The notes beneath the pieces were generated by a model. The model did not search any database, had not been told where the DNA came from, and saw only the letters and a program-made list of their open reading frames with translations. Made by a program: the position numbers and the translations under genes. This document shows, one piece after another, positions 1 through 7,495 of a stretch of DNA of 25,429 bases. Where the stretch lies: positions 1 to 25,429 of IMG/VR virus record IMGVR_UViG_3300032288_003432; one strand, given 5' to 3'. The DNA is from a virus. How positions within the stretch are numbered: the stretch's first letter is position 1; every line of letters begins with the position of its first letter.

Positions 1-38
1 AAAAAAAAACAAACACGACCCAGGTTTCCCCAGGCCGT
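1..38 (-). terminator. Rho-independent terminator after the capsid gene
   Basis: On the minus strand, 38 down to 15 folds as a 10-bp stem (ACGGCCTGGG with CCTGGGTCGT, including three G-T wobbles) closed by a GAAA tetraloop. It is followed by GTGTTTG and nine T at positions 9-1. It lies about 40 bases after the major capsid stop codon and most likely ends the head-gene transcript. Confidence 0.75.
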
Positions 39-79
39 CTTCGCTTCCCTTCCCCTCCGTCAGAGTGGTCGAGCTTGTC

Positions 80-1237
80 TTAGGTGTTCTTGGTCATCTT
101 GAGCCGCTCGCGAACCGCAGCCGCTCCACGCTCGGAAGCCTTGAAGCGAACAACGATATCGCGGGTAAATCCGACTTCGCTGTTCTCGTCACTTTGGGTG
201 ACGGTCAAAGGCCAGTTTTGCATGTAGACGAACGCCTCACGCGGAGCACCTGCAAACCACGTCGCATCGGAGCTGGTACGTTGCTTGACGTACTGACCGG
301 AAACAACGCGGGGAGCACCCTGAACGCTGTTGCCGTTGACGTACGTTTGGTTGTTGCCGGTGTTGCTTCCCTGGCGAGTCATCGAAGCGTTGATGATTCG
401 ATTCGCTAGGACTTCCAACGCCTTCGGTACCAAGATGGTATCGATCGAAACGGAAATCGGTTCACCAGTCACAGGGTCGACCATGCCATTGAACTTCTGA
501 GCCGCAGCATCGATCGAAGTCCAGTCGGCAAGCGTGTTGCTCAACTGGTTGTCCGAAGCGTAGGTTGCTGTGGCCGCTTGTCCGTTGCGTCGGTACACCG
601 TCGAGATACCGGTTACGACGTCAAGGATTCGCTTTTCGCGGTTAACGCCGACTCGCTCACCAACGCGGTTGCATTCGCTCAACAGGACTCCCGTTCGGTC
701 GAAGTAAATCGCCTCGCGGGTCACGTTGAGGATCAAACCACGCTTGATCGTTTCCGGGGTGTCAACGTACTCTTCGCCGAGCACCGCGTTCGGGTATTCC
801 TGACCTTCGTTCACCACGTCGAGGTCATCACCCAAGCGACCAACGCCGGGGATTCGCTCGCCGCTGAACTGGGTCTGGATCACTTCGACCAACTGTTCAC
901 CGACCAACCCAGGCTGATTGAAGCCGTTAAGGGTCTGCGTGTACATGATCTGCCCGATGATGTTGGCGAACATCGACGTATCGACCAACTCAGCCGATTC
1001 TTGAATCTGATATCCACCGCCGGACGAAGGACGAAGCAGGTTTGCAGCTTCGCGTCCATCAGGTACGAATTGCTCGAAGAGTTGACGAACTGACCAGCGA
1101 GAAGCTAGATCGTTCGCGTCACCCTTGAGCGACTCTTGGAAGTCAGTCATGAATCGATCGAATTGCCGATCGCGTGAAGCTGCCTCGTACAACCGTCGCA
1201 GTTCCTGGTGACGACGGGTCTTTGCGTCTAATCGCAT
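80..1237 (-). CDS. Phage major capsid protein
   Basis: Likely the main shell protein of the phage head, 385 residues. I see an N-terminal helical segment rich in Arg and Glu (about 1-60), then a long alpha/beta body containing short strings such as GRLGDDLDVVNEGQEYP and TREAIYFDRTG that are typical of HK97-fold capsid proteins of the Mu gpT-like kind. The C-terminus has the usual strand pattern ending in RFKASERGAAAVRE. ATG at 1237 is preferred over an upstream in-frame TTG at 1279, because the latter would add an unlikely Cys/Trp-containing leader. It is the last gene of the head operon (portal, head morphogenesis, protease/scaffold, decoration, capsid), which is the expected order, and a terminator follows. 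The assignment rests on context as much as on residues; the exact capsid family is uncertain. Confidence 0.8.
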   Translation of the reverse strand: MRLDAKTRRHQELRRLYEAASRDRQFDRFMTDFQESLKGDANDLASRWSVRQLFEQFVPDGREAANLLRPSSGGGYQIQESAELVDTSMFANIIGQIMYTQTLNGFNQPGLVGEQLVEVIQTQFSGERIPGVGRLGDDLDVVNEGQEYPNAVLGEEYVDTPETIKRGLILNVTREAIYFDRTGVLLSECNRVGERVGVNREKRILDVVTGISTVYRRNGQAATATYASDNQLSNTLADWTSIDAAAQKFNGMVDPVTGEPISVSIDTILVPKALEVLANRIINASMTRQGSNTGNNQTYVNGNSVQGAPRVVSGQYVKQRTSSDATWFAGAPREAFVYMQNWPLTVTQSDENSEVGFTRDIVVRFKASERGAAAVRERLKMTKNT

Positions 1238-1304
1238 CGTTCTATCCCATTTACAAAGTGAAACTATCCGCCGCCCCAAGCAACCGCGCTAGGGCTCCAT
1301 CCGA

Positions 1305-2021
1305 CTAACGAGCTTGGTAACACGAAACGGCATCAGCAAGCAGGGTTTGCTGGTTAGCCGATCCGTTCTTCACGCCGATCATTACCGAGGTTTCGGTAGC
1401 GTTCGCGTAGGTTCGGTCGAGCATCTTGTAGACGGTCGAACCGTTGATTTTGAAAATAACATCGCAAAGGGCCGAAGTCTTCGGAATGATCTCAACTTCA
1501 AGCAACTGGAATGCAGCCGATGCCGCAAGGTTTGCTTGCTTGTTGAGGCTGTTCGTCGCGGTCAGTTCAGCGATGGTTTGAGTCGATCCGTCAGAGTAGA
1601 TGACGAACATACTCGTCGATCCATCCTTGGCAAAGAACCCGGCACCGCTGAAGCTTGCCTTAGGCCCCGCGCCGTTGTCCTGAATCGCGTTTGCTGCAAC
1701 GGCATCCATCAAGCCGACGTAGATGTTCGCGGCATTGGTTGCGGCTTGAGCGAACTGGATCAGCGAAGCAAACTCGATAGGCTTGCCCGCAGCAATCTTG
1801 TAAATCTCTTTCGTCGAGATGTACGCCTCATCGTTGTCTGCAACCGTTCCGTCAGACGGGCTCAAGGTCACAACGCCGCCGACGGCATCGCCTACCGCAG
1901 CCGTACCGGTATCGGTAAGGGTCGAAGTCCAACGGGCGGAATTCAATCCGTCGAAGTCATCAGCGAAGCCCGAAGTCTTTGGCAACTTCAATGCCGCGTC
2001 AGGTAGTAGTAATCCCTTCAT
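1305..2021 (-). CDS. Probable head decoration or capsid-associated beta-sandwich protein
   Basis: A 238-residue protein between the protease/scaffold and capsid genes, the place where decoration or capsid-fibre genes usually lie. The sequence is low in charge and rich in Ala, Thr, Ser and Asn, and predicts mostly beta strands. Near the N-terminus DDFDGLNSARW resembles the opening of concanavalin A/LamG-like jelly-roll domains, and later segments (FKINGSTVYKM, VMIGVKNGS) fit the same fold. No signal peptide or membrane segment. The start MKGLLLPDAA at 2021 follows a GAGGATGAG ribosome site. I infer a structural surface role from position and fold; a tail or fibre role cannot be excluded. Confidence 0.55.
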   Translation of the reverse strand: MKGLLLPDAALKLPKTSGFADDFDGLNSARWTSTLTDTGTAAVGDAVGGVVTLSPSDGTVADNDEAYISTKEIYKIAAGKPIEFASLIQFAQAATNAANIYVGLMDAVAANAIQDNGAGPKASFSGAGFFAKDGSTSMFVIYSDGSTQTIAELTATNSLNKQANLAASAAFQLLEVEIIPKTSALCDVIFKINGSTVYKMLDRTYANATETSVMIGVKNGSANQQTLLADAVSCYQAR

Positions 2022-2084
2022 CTGCTCATCCTCTTATTAGGTGGAGTAACCGAAAAACCAACAAAAATACAGGCGAAAGAGCTA

Positions 2085-2705
2085 CTAGCCCAAAAGCCGC
2101 TTGAACTCGTCTGAGCTGCTTGGGTATGCTCCAGCAGCCGACTCTGTCATCACTGATCCGGTACGCTCTGGACGCTTGCCGCTGGAAACGTTTCCACCCT
2201 TCCAGGTCTTCACAAGCTCGGCCCGGTCTGACTCTTGCAAGGCCATCAACGCCTTAATCCGTACTTCGTTGACCTCGATTGAGGACTCAACCAAGAGGGT
2301 CTTGCATGCGCTTCGATCCAAGTCACTCTTGAGCTTGGCAACTTCCTTCATCAATTCGGATTCACGAAGATTCGCAGCATTGCGTTTTTCTGACTCCTCC
2401 ATCTTGGACTTATCTTCGCCCTCAGTGGTTGCGGTCGAAGTCTTACCCATGGCCTCATCTGCCTTGTCTTTTGCTTCCATGATCGCCTTGATCTTCGCAA
2501 GCTTGCCTGCGGTGTCCAAGGTCGAGTCATCGAGGACTTTGACCATTGCCATTTTGAACGCGGCCCCGATGGAATCCTCATCGCCCCCGGAGTACTCAAC
2601 GTCCATTTCTTGCATGTCTGGATAAGCGGTCATCGCGCCCTCCATTGCTCGTTTAACTTCGCCTTCGCCGCAAGATTCTAAGATTGCCTTGAACTTCTTT
2701 TTCAT
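2085..2705 (-). CDS. Nested scaffold protein from an internal in-frame start
   Basis: Inside the protease/scaffold gene, codon 168 is an ATG (MKKKFKAILESC) preceded by AGGAA with a 7-base spacer, a good ribosome binding site where none is needed for the longer protein. Translation from it would give a 206-residue helical, acidic scaffold without the protease domain. This repeats the well-known arrangement of lambda C and Nu3, where a scaffold is made in excess from an internal start of the protease gene. The site lies exactly at the boundary between the two domains, which supports a real start. Expression itself is inferred. Confidence 0.6.
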   Translation of the reverse strand: MKKKFKAILESCGEGEVKRAMEGAMTAYPDMQEMDVEYSGGDEDSIGAAFKMAMVKVLDDSTLDTAGKLAKIKAIMEAKDKADEAMGKTSTATTEGEDKSKMEESEKRNAANLRESELMKEVAKLKSDLDRSACKTLLVESSIEVNEVRIKALMALQESDRAELVKTWKGGNVSSGKRPERTGSVMTESAAGAYPSSSDEFKRLLG

Positions 2706-3206
2706 CGCTTGGTTCCTGTTGTGACTTTCAAACAAACCGTTATTCGTGGCTGGATCGGCCACAACATCGACCGACCTTACGTCCATCAACTCGACCACCC
2801 GACGCTGCCCGTCAATCATCTGCTCGTCACCTGCTGCATCGTGTGACAAGCCGAATGTATCGGGGAATCGTTCCGCTGCTTCGATGAGTTGAGGCGTCAT
2901 CGGATGGTTCTTGAGGTAGTGCAAGTCTGCATACAATGCTCCCTCGATCATTCGAGCGTTGCGAAGAACTCCCCATCGATCCTGAATCGGTCTGTCTTGC
3001 TGTACCCGGTTCGACGGGTCGAGCTTTTGGTGATTCAGATTGACGGTGACTCCCTCGTAAAGCGGTAAGGCTTTCTCGATTGCAGCCGCCTCGTAAACGC
3101 GACCGTTACGCGATTGCTGACCGAGTACCTTGACGCCGTAAATGATTCCGGCCTCTTGGTCGATCCGCTCAAAACCTCGTTGGGACTCTCGTATAAACTT
3201 GCTCAT
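2085..3206 (-). CDS. Prohead protease fused to capsid scaffold
   Basis: A 373-residue protein with two parts. Residues 1-165 look like a prohead serine protease: VNLNHQ (His59) and TFGLSHDA (Ser121) are candidate catalytic positions, and SVDVVADPATNNGLFES is a typical end of such domains. Residues 168-373 are acidic, helical and partly coiled coil (about 270-315), as in scaffolds. The protease is expected to digest the scaffold, and perhaps trim the capsid protein, during head maturation. The gene starts 3 bases after the stop of the head-morphogenesis gene. It contains a copy of each dispersed DNA motif: the palindrome at 2183-2196 encodes GGNVSSGK near the C-terminus, and the A-tract motif at 2370-2393 encodes EKRNAANL. 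Catalytic residues are inferred, not proven. Confidence 0.75.
   Translation of the reverse strand: MSKFIRESQRGFERIDQEAGIIYGVKVLGQQSRNGRVYEAAAIEKALPLYEGVTVNLNHQKLDPSNRVQQDRPIQDRWGVLRNARMIEGALYADLHYLKNHPMTPQLIEAAERFPDTFGLSHDAAGDEQMIDGQRRVVELMDVRSVDVVADPATNNGLFESHNRNQAMKKKFKAILESCGEGEVKRAMEGAMTAYPDMQEMDVEYSGGDEDSIGAAFKMAMVKVLDDSTLDTAGKLAKIKAIMEAKDKADEAMGKTSTATTEGEDKSKMEESEKRNAANLRESELMKEVAKLKSDLDRSACKTLLVESSIEVNEVRIKALMALQESDRAELVKTWKGGNVSSGKRPERTGSVMTESAAGAYPSSSDEFKRLLG
2183..2196. promoter_or_regulatory. Palindrome TGGAAACGTTTCCA, copy 1
   Basis: Exact 14-bp copy inside the scaffold part of the protease gene, encoding GNVSS in a linker near the C-terminus. Binding role inferred from recurrence. 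Confidence 0.75.
2370..2393 (-). repeat. A-tract motif, copy 1
   Basis: Minus strand reads TCAGAAAAACGCAATGCTGC; a variant in the protease/scaffold gene encoding EKRNAANL. Confidence 0.5.
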
Positions 3207-3209
3207 GGT

Positions 3210-3896
3210 CTAAATACTACCTTCCGCTTGCTCACTCAACACGTACAACAGATAGCACCGACAACGCGGATGAGCTGGGGGCCCTTTGGCGAAGTCGTCG
3301 GCCCAGTTCGCCGGGCCTGTGTTATGCAATGGCCCGCATACCGGGCAAACTCTCTCGTCACGCTTCGTGATCCATCGAGCCGTCACGCCGACCCCTAGCT
3401 CACGCATCGTTTCCACGACTGTACCCTCACCAATCGTCACCGCGTTGGTAGTCTCAGTCACGCCGATGTTCTCCGCCCTGGACTCTGGAAACAATCGATC
3501 CTTGGCCCATTCTTCGAAGGGTTCTTCCTCGTCCCATTCATCGAGCCATGATCGATTCGTATCGCTCATCTGATCGCCTAGTTCGTCAATCTGATCTTGA
3601 GCGCGTTTCTTCGCTTGGGTTACAAGGTCATCGTAGATAGGACCCTTTTTCTTCGGCGCGTCACCAAGTACTCCGCGTCCAATGTCGTCACTTCCGAAGA
3701 GGATCAACAGGGCGATGATTACCCGTCGGTGAACCTCTTCAACAATCGGCCCGACGTATTTTCGCAATGCTGCTTTTATTGCTGCATTGATCGCGTCGAT
3801 CCCCTGAGAAGCGAACGCCAAAGCTTCGGCGAATACTTCCTCCATCGCCGCACGAATGCGTTCCTCGTAGCGTTTACGGCCCTTAACGTCAGGCAT
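3210..3896 (-). CDS. Phage head morphogenesis protein (Mu gpF / SPP1 gp7-like)
   Basis: A 228-residue protein with the C-terminal signature of the Mu gpF/SPP1 gp7 minor head family: RWITKRDERVCPVCGPLHNT followed by GPPAHPRCRCYL. The conserved Cys and His residues (CPVC, H.RC.C) probably bind a metal. The N-terminal part is helical, with a short hydrophobic helix (VIIALLILFG). Family members are minor capsid proteins associated with the portal and early head assembly. The ATG at 3896 overlaps the portal stop as TAATG, so the two are translationally coupled; this start is preferred over an upstream in-frame codon at 3914. The protease gene begins 3 bases after its stop. Confidence 0.85.
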   Translation of the reverse strand: MPDVKGRKRYEERIRAAMEEVFAEALAFASQGIDAINAAIKAALRKYVGPIVEEVHRRVIIALLILFGSDDIGRGVLGDAPKKKGPIYDDLVTQAKKRAQDQIDELGDQMSDTNRSWLDEWDEEEPFEEWAKDRLFPESRAENIGVTETTNAVTIGEGTVVETMRELGVGVTARWITKRDERVCPVCGPLHNTGPANWADDFAKGPPAHPRCRCYLLYVLSEQAEGSI

Positions 3897-6079
3897 TATG
3901 GGTAATCCTTCCAACGGTCGAGCATCTCTTGTTGACGCCCTGAGAACGATTCCTGCTTGCGATTCAGTTCAGCCAACGCGGGGTTCTGCTTGAGCAACCA
4001 CGACTCACGAACGAAGGTAGCGCCGTCCCATCCGTACTCACCCTGCAAAGACTCCTTGAGCAACTTGGTGACACTTGGACGCGACCAGAAACGGCATGAC
4101 CAGTACCGCGCCTTCCACTTCGGCCCCGGATCGTCGCAGTTATGCCGAGCCCTGAACCCGCGTCTGCTTCCAGGGTCATCACGCTTGATTCGCATCTTCG
4201 GGTCACCGAAGCTGACCTTCACCACGTTGCCCTTATCGTTCTTGACGTATACGCCGAATTTCTTCGGCCCGCTTGGTGTCCGGAACGGCTTGTTGAGCGT
4301 CTTTTTCTCAGCCTCTGTCAGTTGCTCCGCTGGAAACGTTTCCAGGCTCCCATCCGAAGCATCGTCCAAAACTGCCTTGATATCTTGGTCAGGCATCCCG
4401 ATCGATCGAAGCAGAACTTCGGCCACTTGCCGGGTAGTATTCCCTTGCATGAAATCCCGCAAAACGTCGGCCATCGCCTTACGATTGCGATTCCATTGCA
4501 AACGCGAAATTCCCTGCCATTTTGCAGAATTCTCCGCTTCCGCAGTGGAAACGTTTCCACTTTCCGGACCCGTTTTCTTCCCTTCTGCGCTGGAAACGTT
4601 TCCACTTTTCGCGCCCGGTTGAGCCGCTGTTCCGGCTTGTTGCTCTGCCCCTGCGACCTGCAAACCATTCGCCGTTTCGGTATCGATATCCCGGCCGAGT
4701 TCGTTGATTGCGGTCTTGTCCGATACCCAACCTCTCTCACGCTGTAACGCTAGGGCTTGGGTATGCTTCAACGGGTCGAGCTGTAGGATTCTTGCCGCAA
4801 TGGTTTCAACTGTCAGGATATCGCGCAAGTCATCCCATGAGTTGATCCCATACGCGCGGAAACGCCCACTGTTCGCAGCAAGCTTGATGAGCTTCATGAT
4901 GACCTCACGGAAGCGTTCCTTGCGTTGAACTTGCTCCGCCTGTCGGCCTTGCATGAATGGCCCCTCTGCGACCAATGCCGATGCAAGGTTGTTGTTCTCG
5001 TAGCTCCCGGTCAGCATCCCTTCGGGAAATGCGTGAACCGATCCAGCAAGCCGCAACGCTGCCTCAAGGACATCGACGTAGATATCTGAGTTGTTCGCGC
5101 CGAGTAAGCCCGCCTTGTACGACTGACCAGCCGGAACATCAAGCCGCGTGCCCGGCATCATTCGCCGCCTGCGTTGCGGTAGCCCGGTCATCGGGTCAAC
5201 CTTGCCGGTTAGCGGTGCGAATTTCTTGACGATGTTGTCGGCTTGACGCTGCGTCCCTTCGCTGTGCTCAACGATGTACGCGATTGCCGCCTGCGTCGCT
5301 GCCCCCTCTGCGGTATTGGTCAAAACGCGGTCAGCCCTGAGAAGGTACAAATGCGGCTTGAAGAAATCTGAGAAACCACGCTTAGCCCTTTGGCGTACGT
5401 TTCGCTTCCAGAATACAACGCGGTCAGCCGGTACGTAGTCCCAATCTAGCCCCGCCGCGTCACGGACAAAATGGTATCCGATGTGCCTCTCTGGTACGTT
5501 CTTTTTCGTAAGTACTCCGAACGTCCAGGAAGGCTCATAACCGATCCCTAGCCAATCTTCTAGCTCATGCTTGATCGCTGGTTCGGTCAGTTCGTCAGGC
5601 TCCCGCGCGACCATCATGCACTGACCGTCGTCGTAAATGAACTCAGAAAGGAACTCACCGTCGGCGATTTCCCGGACGTAGGATTCGCGTTCAAGCTCCG
5701 ATGACCATTTGGAGTTGTCGAGGCATTCGCGGACGTAAATCTGCACTGCCTTTTCAAGCTGCTTGTTTTCGCTCTTGATCGTCCAATCAAAGCCAGTTCC
5801 GATCGTGTAGTCAAGCAAGCGATTGACCCAGGCTTGGGCCATTGGCACCTTCTCCACAAGTAGCCAACTCATCGCCCGGATCAGCTTCAAGTCGGACTCA
5901 TTGGTATAGACTGGACGAAAGCGACCGTCTGACCGGTCATAAATCTGCGTAAATGCTCCGAGGCCATTGGTGTTGAAGAACCCGGTAGAATCCGTCATGA
6001 ACTCGGTAACGTCGATGACCTCGCCCCAGGATTCCGTTAAACTTTGGGCGTCTCGCATTGCGTCGATTATTTTTTCCAT
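3896..6079 (-). CDS. Phage portal protein with extra C-terminal domain
   Basis: A 727-residue portal of the lambda-like class, forming the dodecameric DNA gate at one head vertex. Recognisable stretches are AQAWVNRLLDYTIGTGFDW, PADRVVFWKRNVRQRAKRG and SYENNNLASALVAEGPF, in portal order. ATG at 6079 has GGAGG 6 bases upstream. After about residue 480 there is a low-complexity linker containing SGNVSSAE and SGNVSTAE, each written by a copy of the dispersed palindrome. Another palindrome encodes SLETFPAEQ. From about residue 595 comes a separate conserved domain (GVYVKN, VSFGDPKMRIKRDDP, RARHNCD, ARYWSCRFW) that I know from other phage head proteins and not as part of ordinary portals. The body of the gene is longer than most portals because of this fusion. 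Confidence 0.88.
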   Translation of the reverse strand: MEKIIDAMRDAQSLTESWGEVIDVTEFMTDSTGFFNTNGLGAFTQIYDRSDGRFRPVYTNESDLKLIRAMSWLLVEKVPMAQAWVNRLLDYTIGTGFDWTIKSENKQLEKAVQIYVRECLDNSKWSSELERESYVREIADGEFLSEFIYDDGQCMMVAREPDELTEPAIKHELEDWLGIGYEPSWTFGVLTKKNVPERHIGYHFVRDAAGLDWDYVPADRVVFWKRNVRQRAKRGFSDFFKPHLYLLRADRVLTNTAEGAATQAAIAYIVEHSEGTQRQADNIVKKFAPLTGKVDPMTGLPQRRRRMMPGTRLDVPAGQSYKAGLLGANNSDIYVDVLEAALRLAGSVHAFPEGMLTGSYENNNLASALVAEGPFMQGRQAEQVQRKERFREVIMKLIKLAANSGRFRAYGINSWDDLRDILTVETIAARILQLDPLKHTQALALQRERGWVSDKTAINELGRDIDTETANGLQVAGAEQQAGTAAQPGAKSGNVSSAEGKKTGPESGNVSTAEAENSAKWQGISRLQWNRNRKAMADVLRDFMQGNTTRQVAEVLLRSIGMPDQDIKAVLDDASDGSLETFPAEQLTEAEKKTLNKPFRTPSGPKKFGVYVKNDKGNVVKVSFGDPKMRIKRDDPGSRRGFRARHNCDDPGPKWKARYWSCRFWSRPSVTKLLKESLQGEYGWDGATFVRESWLLKQNPALAELNRKQESFSGRQQEMLDRWKDYP
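4055..4297 (-). other. Extra conserved C-terminal domain fused to the portal
   Basis: Approximately portal residues 595-675. It shows a tight series of motifs: KKFGVYVKNDKGNV, VSFGDPKMRIKRDDP, FRARHNCDDPGPKWKARYW and SCRFW. Similar strings are found, as far as I recall, in head or capsid-maturation proteins of other large phages. The Cys and His residues could bind metal. Boundaries are approximate. Confidence 0.55.
4331..4344. promoter_or_regulatory. Palindrome TGGAAACGTTTCCA, copy 2
   Basis: Exact copy inside the portal gene, encoding SLETFPAEQ in the linker before the C-terminal domain. Confidence 0.75.
4545..4560. promoter_or_regulatory. Palindrome GTGGAAACGTTTCCAC, copy 3
   Basis: Full 16-bp palindrome in the portal linker, encoding SGNVSTAE. 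It lies 45 bp from copy 4. Confidence 0.75.
4591..4604. promoter_or_regulatory. Palindrome TGGAAACGTTTCCA, copy 4
   Basis: Exact 14-bp copy in the portal linker, encoding SGNVSSAE. Confidence 0.75.
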
Positions 6080-6120
6080 GGTATGCCTCCGCCTCAAATT
6101 CTAGGTCAACCCTGCTCACT

Positions 6121-6696
6121 ATGCGACTTGACGAATCGACAATCTACCAAATCTTTGCAATGGCGCATCGTCGAGCTACGAAGTCAGAAATAGCATCTTA
6201 CCTGTCGATCACCCGCGACACAGTAGATTCCCATTTATCCGGTAGGTTCCGCTGGCGGTACTCCCTGCCCCTTCAACGTCGCATCAAGAACCTGCAACCA
6301 CCGCAGCCGCGAAAGAGGCCCATTCCCTTCGGTTTCATTTCCATCGCGGAAGCTTCGTATTTCTTCGAGCGTAGGCCGACGGTTAAGTCTATGCTAGGCC
6401 ACTACCGCGATTTGCGAACGGAGATGATAGGCGGTGCGAACTTCACACGGCATCAATGGGCGCAAGAATGCGCAGAAAAACGCAACGTTGCAAATCTTCA
6501 AGGGGTCTGCATGACGCGGGAAGCTGCCCGGTATATGTACGGGGTAAAAACGGATCGATTCGTGATCCAGCTTTCAGACTTCGACTCATCGGATACGCCC
6601 GCCGGACTTATTCACGGCGCGCTCGGTATCATGGCTTGGACTGGTCAACCGTTCGTGACTCTTGACGTTAACGACGTGATCCGACTTGCCTCTTAG
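6121..6696 (+). CDS. HTH DNA-binding protein, the only rightward gene
   Basis: A 191-residue protein on the strand opposite to everything else. Near the N-terminus, TKSEIASYLSITRDTVDSHL is a clear helix-turn-helix of the kind that reads DNA or assembles on it; the remainder (FISIAEASYFFERRPTV, HQWAQECAEKRNVA, MTREAARYMYG) is soluble and not recognised. The start ATG at 6121 is only 41 bases from the portal start on the other strand, so the two transcripts diverge and overlap at their ends. The stop TAG abuts one full copy of the 16-bp palindrome, and the A-tract motif is inside the gene at 6471-6495. Its isolation, orientation and HTH make it a candidate repressor or switch for the dispersed sites; this is inference. 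No strong ribosome site is visible. Confidence 0.65.
   Translation: MRLDESTIYQIFAMAHRRATKSEIASYLSITRDTVDSHLSGRFRWRYSLPLQRRIKNLQPPQPRKRPIPFGFISIAEASYFFERRPTVKSMLGHYRDLRTEMIGGANFTRHQWAQECAEKRNVANLQGVCMTREAARYMYGVKTDRFVIQLSDFDSSDTPAGLIHGALGIMAWTGQPFVTLDVNDVIRLAS
6471..6495 (+). repeat. A-tract motif, copy 2
   Basis: CGCAGAAAAACGCAACGTTG then CAAAT; best-preserved copy, in the HTH gene, encoding AEKRNVANL. Confidence 0.65.
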
Positions 6697-6712
6697 GTGG
6701 AAACGTTTCCAC
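6697..6712. promoter_or_regulatory. Palindrome GTGGAAACGTTTCCAC, copy 5
   Basis: Full 16-bp copy directly after the TAG of the rightward HTH gene, between convergent genes, 13 bp from an A-tract motif. Confidence 0.78.
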
Positions 6713-6725
6713 TTAGCGACCATCA

Positions 6726-6750
6726 CGCAGAAAAAACAACGTTCATTTTA
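6726..6750 (+). repeat. A-tract motif, copy 3
   Basis: CGCAGAAAAAACAACGTTCA then TTTTA, between the convergent genes and next to palindrome copy 5. Confidence 0.55.
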
Positions 6751-6930
6751 TTGGTCAACCTGTCGATAGAAGATAGCCGTTCCGCCGTTGTTTTTGACGA
6801 ACTCAAAGGCCATGTCAACTGACCACCCGTCATAGAACCTTGCTGGATACATGATTTTGTCACCTGCAACCATCAGCAAATCACCTTGCTGAATGATATC
6901 GAACCAATCCAACTGTCTTAGCTTAACCAT
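6748..6930 (-). CDS. Hypothetical protein, 60 aa
   Basis: Small protein starting MVKLRQLDW, with GDLLMVAGDKIMYPARFYDGW and ending in FYRQVDQ. It looks soluble, with mixed strands and helices; no family recognised. ATG at 6930 overlaps the end of the upstream gene by 8 bases, which is why it is preferred to the in-frame upstream codon at 6981. It is the last gene of the accessory operon before the convergent HTH gene. Confidence 0.55.
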   Translation of the reverse strand: MVKLRQLDWFDIIQQGDLLMVAGDKIMYPARFYDGWSVDMAFEFVKNNGGTAIFYRQVDQ

Positions 6931-7156
6931 GATCGCCTTCGCTTTCTTCCTCTTCGACTCTTTCACCGGCCTCGTAGACAAACTCAGTTGCTAGCCCTGG
7001 ATCAATGATGATGCAGGCCCCGCGTGCTAGCGCGTTCGCCAGCTTGGTGATGAACAGCAAGTCATCCTTCGTGGAGTCCTCTGCTGTGATGTACTTGATC
7101 TCCAGGCGATGAACTTGCTTCGTCTCTGGATCGCCGTTCATTTCGATATCGAGCAT
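6923..7156 (-). CDS. Hypothetical acidic protein, 77 aa
   Basis: Starts MLDIEMNGDPE and ends in a Glu/Asp-rich tail (GERVEEEESEGDHG). The centre (DDLLFITKLANALARGACIII) is a likely helix packed on a strand. Not recognised. Its ATG overlaps the stop of the preceding gene as TAATG and its own stop overlaps the next start, so it sits inside a coupled series. Confidence 0.6.
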   Translation of the reverse strand: MLDIEMNGDPETKQVHRLEIKYITAEDSTKDDLLFITKLANALARGACIIIDPGLATEFVYEAGERVEEEESEGDHG

Positions 7157-7491
7157 TACTTAACCTCGCAATCTTCGAGCATCTTGTTAGCCTCTTCTGC
7201 CGTGATCCCGCGCCACGGATCGCCGTTAGGATACCACTCCGCAGGCGGTGCCTTGTCAGGGTTCTTGTCGAACCATTCCCGCAACTCTTCGCGGCTTGGG
7301 CCGCTTGGGTTGACGAGTGGTCTTACGCTTGGAATCGCTTTGTATTCCTTCACGATAACCCCGTACATTTTCACGACGTACAAAGTTATCATCGGAATGA
7401 AAATGATCCCAAGCACAACGGCAATGACCGAAGGTAGAACAACGTCAATTAGCGTTCCATCGCCTTCGCGTTCGTTACTGTCTTTTTCCAT
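7156..7491 (-). CDS. Small membrane protein, 111 aa
   Basis: The N-terminus (about 1-14) is charged, then IDVVLPSVIAVVLGIIFIPM through ITLYVVKMYGVIV forms one long or two short membrane helices. A soluble proline-rich tail follows (VRPLVNPSGPSREELREWFD, then PPAEWYPNGDPWRG). No signal cleavage site is obvious. Position in an operon with phage accessory genes suggests a membrane-active or exclusion-type protein, but lysis is only one possibility. ATG at 7491. Confidence 0.6.
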   Translation of the reverse strand: MEKDSNEREGDGTLIDVVLPSVIAVVLGIIFIPMITLYVVKMYGVIVKEYKAIPSVRPLVNPSGPSREELREWFDKNPDKAPPAEWYPNGDPWRGITAEEANKMLEDCEVK

Positions 7492-7495
7492 GGTC

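Noticed and set aside
578-1093. Plus-strand open frames opposite the capsid and other head genes
   Set aside because: They lie antisense to well-supported genes, have no family likeness, and lack ribosome sites.
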